A DNA stretch of 8,407 nt. Origin: an uncultured Candidatus Peregrinibacteria bacterium. Its GTDB lineage: Bacteria; Patescibacteriota; Gracilibacteria; Peribacterales; Peribacteraceae. The first letter of the stretch is position 1, and each line of letters begins with the position of its first letter. Both the position numbers and the translations under genes were made by a program. Shown one piece after another: positions 1 through 7,397 of the stretch. A model generated the notes under the pieces. The model saw only the letters and a program-made list of their open reading frames with translations, was not told where the DNA came from and made no database searches. Location of the stretch: contig CAJXJE010000027.1 of the NCBI GenBank assembly GCA_913054215.1, positions 1 through 8,407 of the forward strand, read 5' to 3'.

Positions 1-1337
1 CAGCGCGTGAGTACGATGCCTCCTGTTCCTGCAGCTTTGAGTTCTTCCTCTTGTTCTTTGGTTAAGTCGCACGCTTCGTATTCTATGCGTCTGCAGAGAT
101 ATCCACGCTTGCTAAACGGGTGTGAGCAGATGCCGTCACCCTCTTTGGGTTCTGGGACTACTGCATGATCATTTAGGTCTTCATCTTCATCTCCTCCATT
201 CCCACCTCCTCCACTTCCGAGGGTTCCGAGTGCTGGTTGATCGTTTCGTTCATCTTCACCTTGTTTATTCGGATACTTTCCGCCACGGATCATGGAGTCT
301 GTATAACTTTTAATACACAGCGTAGGGGTTGCACCACCTTCCAAGCAGTCACTAAATCCTGGGGGATAGAGTGCTGCTTGCACGGGCTCTAGTGGGATGT
401 ACCACTGCAGCCCGACGTCGTCGTAGCGTATCCAAATGTAGATATTATTTTCTTTGTCGATAAAGCTGGGATAGAGGATGTGTTCATCGTTTCCTACATC
501 AGCTGGGACAGTTTGAATGATGTCGCTTAATTCTTTGAGGATTTCCTCTAATGCACACACGCGTTTGTCGAGCCAAAGATTTTCAGGGATAGGGAGGAGT
601 GCTGGCGGAGTTCCACAGCTACCTTCACGTTCGATGACATATCGAACACCGTGGCGGTAGCGATGGATAGCAGAGATGAGTGCATCCTTGTCCTTTTTTT
701 CTGTTGCGTCATCTGCTTCCGCTTCCCACGTACGAATCATGCCTTTTAACATGTCTACAATTTCTTTTGCCTTGTCTTTTATATCGTCTTCTTTTCCATC
801 TGGCCACGGACGAGCGCGTGTCAGTACTTCTAAAAATGGTTCAACGAACGGATCGTTCGCTGCTCGCCACAAATGTGTGATACTTGAAAATCGTGTGATG
901 ACATCAATAGGTTTTGCAGGATATCCGTCTATACCCATTTCATATCCCGAGACAATGGCCTGCATATTTCTTCCGAGTTGTCGCAGCCATGTATTACGTT
1001 CTACCGCTGTACGCAGCCTGTTTTGTGCTAAGAGGCACGTCATGTAAGCATTTTTTAAATCCAGATCACCACACATTTTTGGATAATTCGTCTGTATCGA
1101 ATCATCGACATATTCTTCGCTTCGTATTTCAAACGGTACAGTGAGATCGGTGGTGTCCCTCGTATCGAGTTTAAAATCATGAAAGACACCTAAGGAAAAT
1201 CTCTGCACAGGCAGAGTGGCTTCTTCTGTACGTGACTCCAACTCGACTATATTTTTTACTCTAAAGTAGAGTGTGTCTTCCTCTTCTGCGAAGACGCTGG
1301 GAATCATCAAGCCGATGAGTAGGAGCAATTTAATCAT
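1..1337 (-). CDS. Exported protein of unknown function, fourth operon gene, C-terminus beyond the window
   Basis: Reading leftward from an ATG at 1337, the frame stays open for 445 codons to the window edge, so the C-terminus is missing. It starts with a short, typical signal peptide (MIKLLLLIGLMIPSVFA, likely cut before EEED). The mature part is mostly hydrophilic and mixed helix and strand. A charged, lysine- and aspartate-rich helical stretch lies at about residues 180-225. Cysteines are at 89, 101, 241, 261, 331, 341, 404, 415 and 423. A low-complexity linker (GSGGGGNGG, residues 374-382) runs into a run of Asp and Glu and probably separates two domains. I see no membrane segment after the signal peptide and recognise no family. 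Its ATG overlaps the TGA of the upstream gene (ATGA) without a clear ribosome-binding site, so translation is probably coupled. That it is a gene is well supported by length, signal peptide and junction; its function is unknown. Confidence 0.85.
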   Translation of the reverse strand, partial: MIKLLLLIGLMIPSVFAEEEDTLYFRVKNIVELESRTEEATLPVQRFSLGVFHDFKLDTRDTTDLTVPFEIRSEEYVDDSIQTNYPKMCGDLDLKNAYMTCLLAQNRLRTAVERNTWLRQLGRNMQAIVSGYEMGIDGYPAKPIDVITRFSSITHLWRAANDPFVEPFLEVLTRARPWPDGKEDDIKDKAKEIVDMLKGMIRTWEAEADDATEKKDKDALISAIHRYRHGVRYVIEREGSCGTPPALLPIPENLWLDKRVCALEEILKELSDIIQTVPADVGNDEHILYPSFIDKENNIYIWIRYDDVGLQWYIPLEPVQAALYPPGFSDCLEGGATPTLCIKSYTDSMIRGGKYPNKQGEDERNDQPALGTLGSGGGGNGGDEDEDLNDHAVVPEPKEGDGICSHPFSKRGYLCRRIEYEACDLTKEQEEELKAAGTGGIVLTR

Positions 1338-2089
1338 TGGGTTTGCTGGTCTTCTTCTTTAAAATCACGGAGAGAATCTTTGGCATTCCAAATACGTGGC
1401 AAGCAGCTACTCGTTTCTGCTGTAAGCGCTGCGATGTTTCGTATATCAAGAGAAAGTCTCTGAGTACATTCCAGCTCTGCTTCTAGTGGGCGCAGACGAC
1501 CAAAATTTCCTATCAGTGTGAGAACGCGATGGAGTGTTTGACGTGCAACACTGCGTTCCTCTTGAATGATGGCAGAGCGTTCAAACGCTTCTACCATCAC
1601 TTCGGGGAAGAATATGGAGACAAAATCAGGTTTGGACTTTTCTTCAAGTGTAGTATCGAATTCGAGGAATTCCCCAAATTCCATCAGTGAGCATTCGTAA
1701 ATACGCAAGTATTCCAGAAGTACTCGCGCAATGTCATACTCGCTTAACGGAACGTCGGGGTCGTTCCATGTTGGCAGTCCTTCAGCGAGACCTAAGAGTT
1801 CTGGCCCCGGAGGCAAAAAGTTTTCGTAGTCCACTGCACTGCATTCCACTTCTCGTGGTGCAAGGTATTCTTCTATCACTCTGTTGACTTGATCGTGGTA
1901 GATCTCTGGCCATTCTGCGATGTACAGCTCCTCGAAGAGCAGTGTACTGTACCGATCTTCGAAGCGACTACAGGGAGCTAGGATGGGATGTTCGTCTGGC
2001 GGCCTTCCGGAATACTCTGGCACAGCAAGTTCGGCAGCACTGACTTGCCCAATTATTCCTATGCCGATGAGGAGCATCAGGAGTTTCAT
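1334..2089 (-). CDS. Small exported protein of unknown function, third operon gene
   Basis: A 251-residue protein. An in-frame ATG at 2116 would add nine residues, but I prefer the ATG at 2089. That start overlaps the stop of the preceding gene exactly as at the other junctions (ATGA) and puts a clean signal peptide at the N-terminus (MKLLMLLIGIGIIGQVSA, cut before AELAV). The mature protein is acidic and predominantly helical, with cysteines at 40, 83, 133, 208 and 229 and no further membrane segment. Two short stretches resemble the preceding gene's product: LL-x2-L-R-x2-EC at residues 124-133, and a GNF at 194-196 followed by leucine-rich helix and a late Cys. This suggests distant paralogy but is not proof. 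The protein ends in Gln just before TGA. No known family is recognised. Context suggests an extracytoplasmic partner of the other three exported proteins. Confidence 0.85.
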   Translation of the reverse strand: MKLLMLLIGIGIIGQVSAAELAVPEYSGRPPDEHPILAPCSRFEDRYSTLLFEELYIAEWPEIYHDQVNRVIEEYLAPREVECSAVDYENFLPPGPELLGLAEGLPTWNDPDVPLSEYDIARVLLEYLRIYECSLMEFGEFLEFDTTLEEKSKPDFVSIFFPEVMVEAFERSAIIQEERSVARQTLHRVLTLIGNFGRLRPLEAELECTQRLSLDIRNIAALTAETSSCLPRIWNAKDSLRDFKEEDQQTQ

Positions 2090-2919
2090 TGTTCTACAGG
2101 GGGAGCAGAGTCGCACGAAGAGAGGAAGCAGGGGATGCGTTCGAGTTGTCCGATAAGTTGCACGGCTTGCCTTAGGGTGCCTGTCAGTGGCCAGCGCATC
2201 TCTCGAAGGAAGATGTCGAAGTTGCCGGCAAATTGTAGAAGTGTTCTAAACCCTGCATCATATTCTGTTGCGAGTAAGAGTTGCTGTACCTCCCGACGTA
2301 TGAGTTGGTTGGTGATTTCATCGCAGTAGCTTCTACTGTCTGCTGGGCTGGCGACAGACAGGTCTGGTGTCTTAAAGTGGCATTCTTTCCAGGTAGCTAA
2401 CCCTCTGAATTTTATGCAGCCGATTGGTTGCACTTCGTCGATACGAAACGGGTCCGGTCCTTCTTTATCTTCTGAGAATCGTGATACCTCACACAGTGCT
2501 GCAGTGCGACATTCGAGTGCACGGATATTTTGCAAGAGATACGGTATGAGTTCGGATGTCATGACGCGTCTCGTCTCGAATATTCCTTTAATGGGAATGA
2601 TCTCTGCGTGTTCATCCTCCTGATCCATTATAGTATTTGACCAAGATAAGCCCTGGTCTCCTGGGCTAGAGTTGATCCATGGCGTGTTTTCATCAATGGT
2701 CTTGAGCCACGCCCAACCGTCGGTGTCGTAGCGGACGTTGCCTACCTCTGCATCTTCTGCCCTCTTTTTTCCAAACATGTAGGCTCTATACAGCCGCTGT
2801 TCACGGGCAAGTTCACGGTTTACACGTCCGCGACAGTTATCGGTAGATGCTTGTGCAAGTAGGAGCGTTGGGGTGCTCAGCATGATGATAGCCAGTGCTA
2901 TAGAGAGAATACGGTTCAT
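2086..2919 (-). CDS. Small exported protein of unknown function, second operon gene
   Basis: A 277-residue protein starting at an ATG that overlaps the stop codon of the large upstream gene by ATGA. The N-terminus is a Sec signal peptide of about 24 residues with a hydrophobic core rich in Ile, Leu and Ala, ending LLLAQA before STDNC. No cysteine stands at the cleavage position, so it is not an obvious lipoprotein. The mature part carries eight cysteines (29, 137, 143, 168, 180, 199, 264, 269), an even number compatible with disulphides. A Trp-containing segment lies at 65-95 and the C-terminal third (200-262) is helical. It ends PPVEQ, close to the PPEQ end of the large protein. No second membrane span and no recognised domain. 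It probably works outside the cytoplasm together with the neighbouring products, and may be distantly related to the third gene. Confidence 0.88.
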   Translation of the reverse strand: MNRILSIALAIIMLSTPTLLLAQASTDNCRGRVNRELAREQRLYRAYMFGKKRAEDAEVGNVRYDTDGWAWLKTIDENTPWINSSPGDQGLSWSNTIMDQEDEHAEIIPIKGIFETRRVMTSELIPYLLQNIRALECRTAALCEVSRFSEDKEGPDPFRIDEVQPIGCIKFRGLATWKECHFKTPDLSVASPADSRSYCDEITNQLIRREVQQLLLATEYDAGFRTLLQFAGNFDIFLREMRWPLTGTLRQAVQLIGQLERIPCFLSSCDSAPPVEQ

Positions 2920-5900
2920 TGCTCAGGGGGTATTATTTCGCAGAAATTGTCAGTGCAGGCCTCTCCTTCTTCTAGGGGCTTGGGCTCGAAGCGCTCTATG
3001 TATCTCTCGATGTGTTCACCTTCTGGCACACGGAAGTTTTCGAACATTTCTTGCTGTGGCATGTCGTATAAGAAGCGCTCGTCTGCGTTTTGAATAATAT
3101 TACTACTCTCTTCGCGTACGTCGGTGCGTATTTCTCGGATCATAGTTTCGGGATTGAAATCTTTTGTTATATCAAGCATCCATCCTTCACGTGGCTTGCG
3201 CGCATAGAAGTTGTAGAGTTGGCAGGCCCAGTCTTCACGTTCGCAGTATGTTTGACCGTGGATGATTGGTTTTCGGAATTTACCTATGGATCGTAGATCA
3301 TCAAAGAGGAAGATTGCAGGCCTCGAACCTATGCGTTGGAATCGTTCCTTCAGGTCCGCCTCGAAGTGCACACATTTTTTCTTGGGGTCATCGTGTGGTT
3401 CGATACAGTCTTGTTCGGTGCCCGGTTTGACACAGTCATTATCTTGTTGGTTACCCCCCTCACATCTCTTTAAAGTAAGGCTTTCCCAGAAGAGTGTATA
3501 CTCTTTATCCATATCTTCTATAAGCTGTTTTGTTTCAGAGAGGAATGTCCCAAGTCTTAGGATATCGAGTGTGGGCATTTTAATTTTTGGGAAGGGGTCA
3601 CCAGGTTCAGTGTTTACCCTGAGGCTAAATGCAGCAGCCTCCTGGAAGGATTCAAGCTCTGGCATCCCTGCAGGATTGATGACAATGGGGAGAGCTGCTC
3701 TGATTCTCTCGGAGAGTTCGTCTGGGAATGCAGGGAGTGGTGCAAGGATTGGGTATGTAGGTTCTTCATCTCGTTCTAATGGTGGAGGGGATATTTCATC
3801 GAAGTCGATACGAATTTGTATGGGCTTTAAAATAGGGAGCATAATGGCGCGCTGTGGTTCACGGAATGCTGTGAAGTCGAGCACCATATCGGGGTCACGC
3901 TTGGCATCCGGTGGCTGAGGCATACGCGGCGCTACGGGGTAGAATCGGTCACATACCGCAATATCAGGGAATACTTCTTCACCAAATTGCTCGTTTGATC
4001 GCATTACAAACTGTAAGCAGTCGGTGTAGTCTGCAAGACCTGTTCTATCTGTTGCTCCACCAGTGGTGTCTCCGGCATTTTCTCGGCCAGGGAGCCACGG
4101 GTCGAGTAGAGAGTAGATGGGAGAGGTAAAGCGTGCATTGCGAGGCCAAGGGAAGGCCTTGTCATCATGCAGCCCTCGGTAGGTCTGTTGGATTCGCTGC
4201 CATGTTAATTGCAAAAATTGATTGTTTGCAGCAATCAGCAGATACGTTCTATAATTTTGAATGTTCTCATCTAACCAGTCCGCAAGCTTTTGGGTGATAC
4301 GCTTCTGTTCAATGAGCATTGCCCCTGCGTATCGTGGCAACTGCGCGCGGAGCTTACGTACGTCATCTGCTTGGTCTGCATACTCTTTCAGTTTTTCTGC
4401 CACTTCTCGTGCTTTTGCTACTCCAGGCAAACTTTGCTCCTCTTGTTTCCGTGCCCAGGTTTCCCATCCTTGTGCTATGGCACGCAGCTCCGTTGGATTT
4501 ACAATAGGAACAACCACAGGTACTGGTGCGCCTTCGATACGCAGGAGTAGCGCACGTTCCATAAAGCTCACCACATCTCCAAGCAGGTCTTCGCGGGCTT
4601 GCACTTGTATTTCTATGGATTCTGAACGGATATCTGGTGAGAGATCTCCTGGCTGTGGTTCTTCGGGTGGCGTGTACAGAGGGTCCAATGGATTTAAGTC
4701 AATTGTCCATGTGGTTGGAAGCAGTAGACGCACTGTCGGAGGTGTGAAGTTTTTGTGCATCTCGGTTTCTACGATATGCCACCACTGCACCACCGTACGA
4801 CGTTCTTTGGTGAGATCTTTTTCGATAGTGATGGTGTCATCCGGTGTGCGAATCAGTGCGCCGCTACTTAATTTTCTGAGGAGATCGAGCTGTACAGTGG
4901 CCCTTTGCTTTGCACTGTCTGTCGTGAGGAGTGTAAACGAGAAGTCGCCATGAAATACATTGCTAAACACGCCGTCATTAATCATCGAGAATGCACCAAG
5001 GGTCATGCTGCTGCTATTGCCTTTTAATTGCGGCCACCAGAGATCTACGTCTTCATTAAATGTCCGTGCGCGATCATTGAAAGGATTGTCGTCGAGAAAA
5101 TCCTTAAATATTCCTTTACCGCGTTGCGTTGATTTCATTGACCAGAAGTTTATTTCATCACCATCGCCATCATCTTGTTCGTAGTATACAGCGATTGTGC
5201 AGCGTTTATCATCGCTTTCGGTCTGTTCAATTTTTGCATCTTCTGGAGCCACGTCGTACATGCCGTAACATGCTACTGGGATGTGTTCTTTCTTAAAGTC
5301 ATCATCAGACACGAGTCGTGTCATGGCATCGGAACGTTCGTAACTCGCGTCGTTGTATTCACGGAAGTACGAAATATATTCGAGATCTTCTTCAACAAGT
5401 CGATATTCATCTTCTGGAGGAATTGGCCACGGTCCGTGATTTACCTTTCCCTCGTATCCGGAGGATAATACGACGTCACAGTCATCACTGGCGACTAAGC
5501 ATTGGCCGTCTAAATCCGTTGGAAATGGTTCGAACCATTGGTCAGGAACGATGACATTGTTGGTATCGGGAAAGAGTCGGCAAGCCTCCCCTTTACAGGT
5601 TTTACAACTGGTACCGATGCGATCTTCATCAAATCCTACATCAATACCACAACTGGTAATCTCTGTATTTCCTTCATCATCCGGATCGCTTATTTCTGGT
5701 ACCACTCCTGCAGCACCGTATCCATCATCGCTACAACATTCGTTTACGGTACTGGCCTCGTATTCATCTCGGCAGAGGGCTTGGTTGCGTTCCAATTCGC
5801 CCAATTCTTCTGGGAAGCCACAGGGCCCTTTTTCAAATTTGCGAATAGGTACGGGGTTACATACCTTTATGGTTACTTCTCCACCAGGAGGATCGGGGAG

Positions 5901-7223
5901 TGGCACTTCTTCCTCAGTGATGACATAACAGACATGCACTACTTTGCTCCAGAGAATGTACGTCCAGCTGTTTAGGTCTTGGCATAAGCCTCCAAGTGGT
6001 CCGTTGTCTTTTAGCTCTGTGCAAAAGTCTTCACCTGGCTCCTTCATTTCTAGTCCTCCACACGCGTATTTTACTTTGTCTTCAGCAGGTTCATAGGGTT
6101 GCTGATCACCACAGGCAACCTTTGATGAATCTGCTGGGTCCCACCCTTTGGGTTTTCCTATGGGTGGGTCTCCATCCAGTGGGCGTTGACATGGATGTTT
6201 GCAGAAAAAATCTGGATTACCTCGTGGGTCATCCGTGGGATTCGGTGCCACTTGCCTTTGGTCTGGGTGGTCCTTTGGGCGACAGACTGTGGTAAATCCA
6301 CAAACTGTCTCTTCGTCAGTTGGATAATCAAACCCGGAGAATTGCCCGTTTTCCACACGTCGTTGTCCGTTAAAGGAAATATCTTGTGCGGTACCTCCGC
6401 TTTCTCTGCGCATACCAAGTCCGCTGCGGATATTCCCATATGCGCGCTCCGTATCGCGGCCCGGTACACCTTTTACTTTTGAGATGAGACCTTTCTCCGG
6501 GTCCGTTTTTTTAGCATCGGAATCCATTTCTGCATTAGTTTTTGTTCCTGCTACCTGTGCTTCTGCTTCCATTTCGGCTTGGGTTCTTGTTCGAGGAACG
6601 CGGATGTTTGCTTGCATTTCTGCATCTGTTTGCGTGGTGAATGTCCCCTCGAGTGTCCATTCGTTATTTCCCGATTTTATCCAGAAGTCTCCCGCATTAT
6701 CTTCACATCGGTCGCCGATGTTTTTACCAGCGACCGTTTCGCAGAGGAGTCTTTCGGTCCATTCGTCGGGGCCTGTTCTTTCCCAAAATCCGCGATCTCT
6801 AGCTCTACATAACGAACCTTCAGGTTCATTACTTACTGTGGGGCAGATGATTTCCTCTTTCCATTCATTTGGGCCTATTTTTCTCCAGAACGTAAAGTTT
6901 TCATCCTCACACCTCGCACCTATAGGCTCATCTTCTGATGGCGGACATACAGGTTCCTCTTGGTCGAACACGCCGTTTACTTCTAACTCCCATTCCCATC
7001 CACCAGAAAATGCTTTTTGCAGATTTTTGTGAATATTTTCCATGGGGCCGTTGCCTTCTCCTTCGATGACCACTTTTTTTATGTCGTCGTAGTCACTGGG
7101 GTTGTCATCGGGAATAGAATACGGTTGGAATCCGTTTGCCTCTGCAAGTACAGGTGTAACGTACAGCAGGGGTACGCTCATGAGAATGAGGTATACAAGT
7201 TTGCGTCGCCGGGAGGGGACCAT
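2916..7223 (-). CDS. Giant exported cysteine-rich repeat protein of unknown function, first operon gene
   Basis: About 1435 residues. I prefer the ATG at 7223; a TTG at 7232 would add three residues, and neither start has a strong ribosome-binding site. The N-terminus is a Sec signal peptide: basic SRRRK, a hydrophobic core, then VTPVLA before EANG at about residue 27. Residues 93-194 are three 34-residue repeats with a Cys-x11-Cys pair, an FW and an [ND]EW in each. Residues 197-241 are three 15-residue repeats of the form TxTxAEM. The region to residue 675 holds 28 of the 38 cysteines, including CKTC (540-543) and a Cys-Cys pair (496-497). Residues 676-1068 have none and include a long helical stretch (about 867-1017). 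A Pro-rich segment (about 1100-1185) and ten further Cys (1069-1428) follow. No later membrane span, sortase motif or known domain is visible. Probably a disulphide-stabilised secreted or surface scaffold, by inference only. Confidence 0.9.
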   Translation of the reverse strand: MVPSRRRKLVYLILMSVPLLYVTPVLAEANGFQPYSIPDDNPSDYDDIKKVVIEGEGNGPMENIHKNLQKAFSGGWEWELEVNGVFDQEEPVCPPSEDEPIGARCEDENFTFWRKIGPNEWKEEIICPTVSNEPEGSLCRARDRGFWERTGPDEWTERLLCETVAGKNIGDRCEDNAGDFWIKSGNNEWTLEGTFTTQTDAEMQANIRVPRTRTQAEMEAEAQVAGTKTNAEMDSDAKKTDPEKGLISKVKGVPGRDTERAYGNIRSGLGMRRESGGTAQDISFNGQRRVENGQFSGFDYPTDEETVCGFTTVCRPKDHPDQRQVAPNPTDDPRGNPDFFCKHPCQRPLDGDPPIGKPKGWDPADSSKVACGDQQPYEPAEDKVKYACGGLEMKEPGEDFCTELKDNGPLGGLCQDLNSWTYILWSKVVHVCYVITEEEVPLPDPPGGEVTIKVCNPVPIRKFEKGPCGFPEELGELERNQALCRDEYEASTVNECCSDDGYGAAGVVPEISDPDDEGNTEITSCGIDVGFDEDRIGTSCKTCKGEACRLFPDTNNVIVPDQWFEPFPTDLDGQCLVASDDCDVVLSSGYEGKVNHGPWPIPPEDEYRLVEEDLEYISYFREYNDASYERSDAMTRLVSDDDFKKEHIPVACYGMYDVAPEDAKIEQTESDDKRCTIAVYYEQDDGDGDEINFWSMKSTQRGKGIFKDFLDDNPFNDRARTFNEDVDLWWPQLKGNSSSMTLGAFSMINDGVFSNVFHGDFSFTLLTTDSAKQRATVQLDLLRKLSSGALIRTPDDTITIEKDLTKERRTVVQWWHIVETEMHKNFTPPTVRLLLPTTWTIDLNPLDPLYTPPEEPQPGDLSPDIRSESIEIQVQAREDLLGDVVSFMERALLLRIEGAPVPVVVPIVNPTELRAIAQGWETWARKQEEQSLPGVAKAREVAEKLKEYADQADDVRKLRAQLPRYAGAMLIEQKRITQKLADWLDENIQNYRTYLLIAANNQFLQLTWQRIQQTYRGLHDDKAFPWPRNARFTSPIYSLLDPWLPGRENAGDTTGGATDRTGLADYTDCLQFVMRSNEQFGEEVFPDIAVCDRFYPVAPRMPQPPDAKRDPDMVLDFTAFREPQRAIMLPILKPIQIRIDFDEISPPPLERDEEPTYPILAPLPAFPDELSERIRAALPIVINPAGMPELESFQEAAAFSLRVNTEPGDPFPKIKMPTLDILRLGTFLSETKQLIEDMDKEYTLFWESLTLKRCEGGNQQDNDCVKPGTEQDCIEPHDDPKKKCVHFEADLKERFQRIGSRPAIFLFDDLRSIGKFRKPIIHGQTYCEREDWACQLYNFYARKPREGWMLDITKDFNPETMIREIRTDVREESSNIIQNADERFLYDMPQQEMFENFRVPEGEHIERYIERFEPKPLEEGEACTDNFCEIIPPEQ
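6501..6635 (-). repeat. Three 15-residue TxTxAEM tandem protein repeats
   Basis: Immediately after the 34-residue repeats, three units of exactly 15 codons (residues 197-211, 212-226, 227-241) share the pattern Thr-x-Thr-x-Ala-Glu-Met: TQTDAEM, TRTQAEM and TKTNAEM. The rest of each unit is polar and alanine-rich. It probably forms a hydrophilic stalk or linker between the Cys/Trp repeats and the cysteine-rich body. Confidence 0.85.
6642..6947 (-). repeat. Three 34-residue Cys/Trp tandem protein repeats
   Basis: Three consecutive units of exactly 34 codons in the N-terminal part of the giant protein (residues 93-126, 127-160, 161-194). Each begins with Cys, has a second Cys 12 residues later, then a Gly-x2-Cys context, an aromatic FW at unit positions 20-21, Gly near position 25 and [ND]EW at about 27-29. 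The units start VCPPS, ICPTV and LCETV. The two cysteines of each unit could pair. The DNA copies have diverged, so this is an old duplication rather than a recent tandem expansion. I do not recognise the unit as a named domain. Confidence 0.9.
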
Positions 7224-7257
7224 TTTTTTCAAGCCTATTTCTCAAGAAGGGTTGTTG

Positions 7258-7274
7258 CTTGATATGGTATCAAG
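7258..7274. promoter_or_regulatory. Perfect palindrome, possible operator or leader hairpin
   Basis: CTTGATATGGTATCAAG has two perfect 7-base arms around a 3-base centre and ends 34 bases upstream of the giant gene's ATG. The symmetry and size suit the binding site of a dimeric transcription regulator. If it is transcribed with the operon it would instead form a small 7-base-pair hairpin with a CCA loop in the 5' leader. The right arm is part of one of the two TCAAGAAG direct repeats, which are 28 bases apart. Confidence 0.4.
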
Positions 7275-7370
7275 AAGCGCAGCATCTTGCTTGGTGCATT
7301 GTGTGCAGAAGTATCATCACGCAACGAGAAAGATTTCTGCGCAATGAGAAATGATTGCGACGCGAAAATG

Positions 7371-7397
7371 TTAGGTGTACGTTTGTCCACATCTCAT
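7371..7397 (-). other. Possible 8-codon leader peptide (MRCGQTYT) with strong Shine-Dalgarno sequence
   Basis: On the operon strand, AGGAGGT (plus positions 7404-7410) stands six bases before an ATG that opens an eight-codon frame closed by TAA. This is the best ribosome-binding site in the intergenic region, better than that of either flanking gene. The GAGGT core lies in the loop of a small TAGAG/CTCTA inverted repeat (7399-7413). It would be translated only if the operon transcript starts upstream of about 7410, close to the ssb start codon, which is unproven. The match may be chance. Confidence 0.25.

Noticed and set aside
676..1144. + strand frames opposite the fourth operon gene (676-1047, 914-1144)
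   Set aside because: They are antisense to an open - strand frame with a signal peptide and translational coupling, and show no domain of their own.
2090..2116. Upstream ATG at 2116 for the third operon gene, adding nine residues
   Set aside because: It would place a charged, Cys-containing stretch before the signal peptide and give a longer overlap. The ATG at 2089 gives the same ATGA junction as the other genes and a clean signal peptide.
1334..2919. Alternative genetic code with TGA read as Gly (as in Gracilibacteria and Absconditabacteria)
   Set aside because: TGA closes three genes exactly at start-codon overlaps, ordinary GGN codons supply glycine throughout, and none of the five coding regions needs TGA as a sense codon.
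5552..5606. CKTC followed by a further Cys (residues 540-548) as a thioredoxin-like active site or zinc ribbon
   Set aside because: No surrounding thioredoxin fold signature, and the next Cys pairs do not show clear zinc-ribbon spacing. It is more simply part of a disulphide-rich region.
3262..5975. Several + strand frames of 140-230 codons (3262-3918, 4261-4953, 5538-5975)
   Set aside because: They lie wholly inside the giant - strand gene, are Ser- or Phe-rich in the way antisense translations usually are, and have no operon context or recognisable motif.
6158..6469. 103-codon - strand frame inside the giant gene
   Set aside because: Same strand but another frame, entirely within well-supported coding sequence, with no start context or recognisable feature.
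2916..7223. Resemblance to a TraN-like Cys-rich component of a conjugative type IV secretion system
   Set aside because: The only support is being large, exported and cysteine-rich. No specific motif and no VirB4, VirD4 or relaxase gene is in the window.
7224..7232. TTG start at 7232 for the giant gene
   Set aside because: It adds only three residues and has no better ribosome-binding site than the ATG at 7223. It remains possible and does not change the interpretation.
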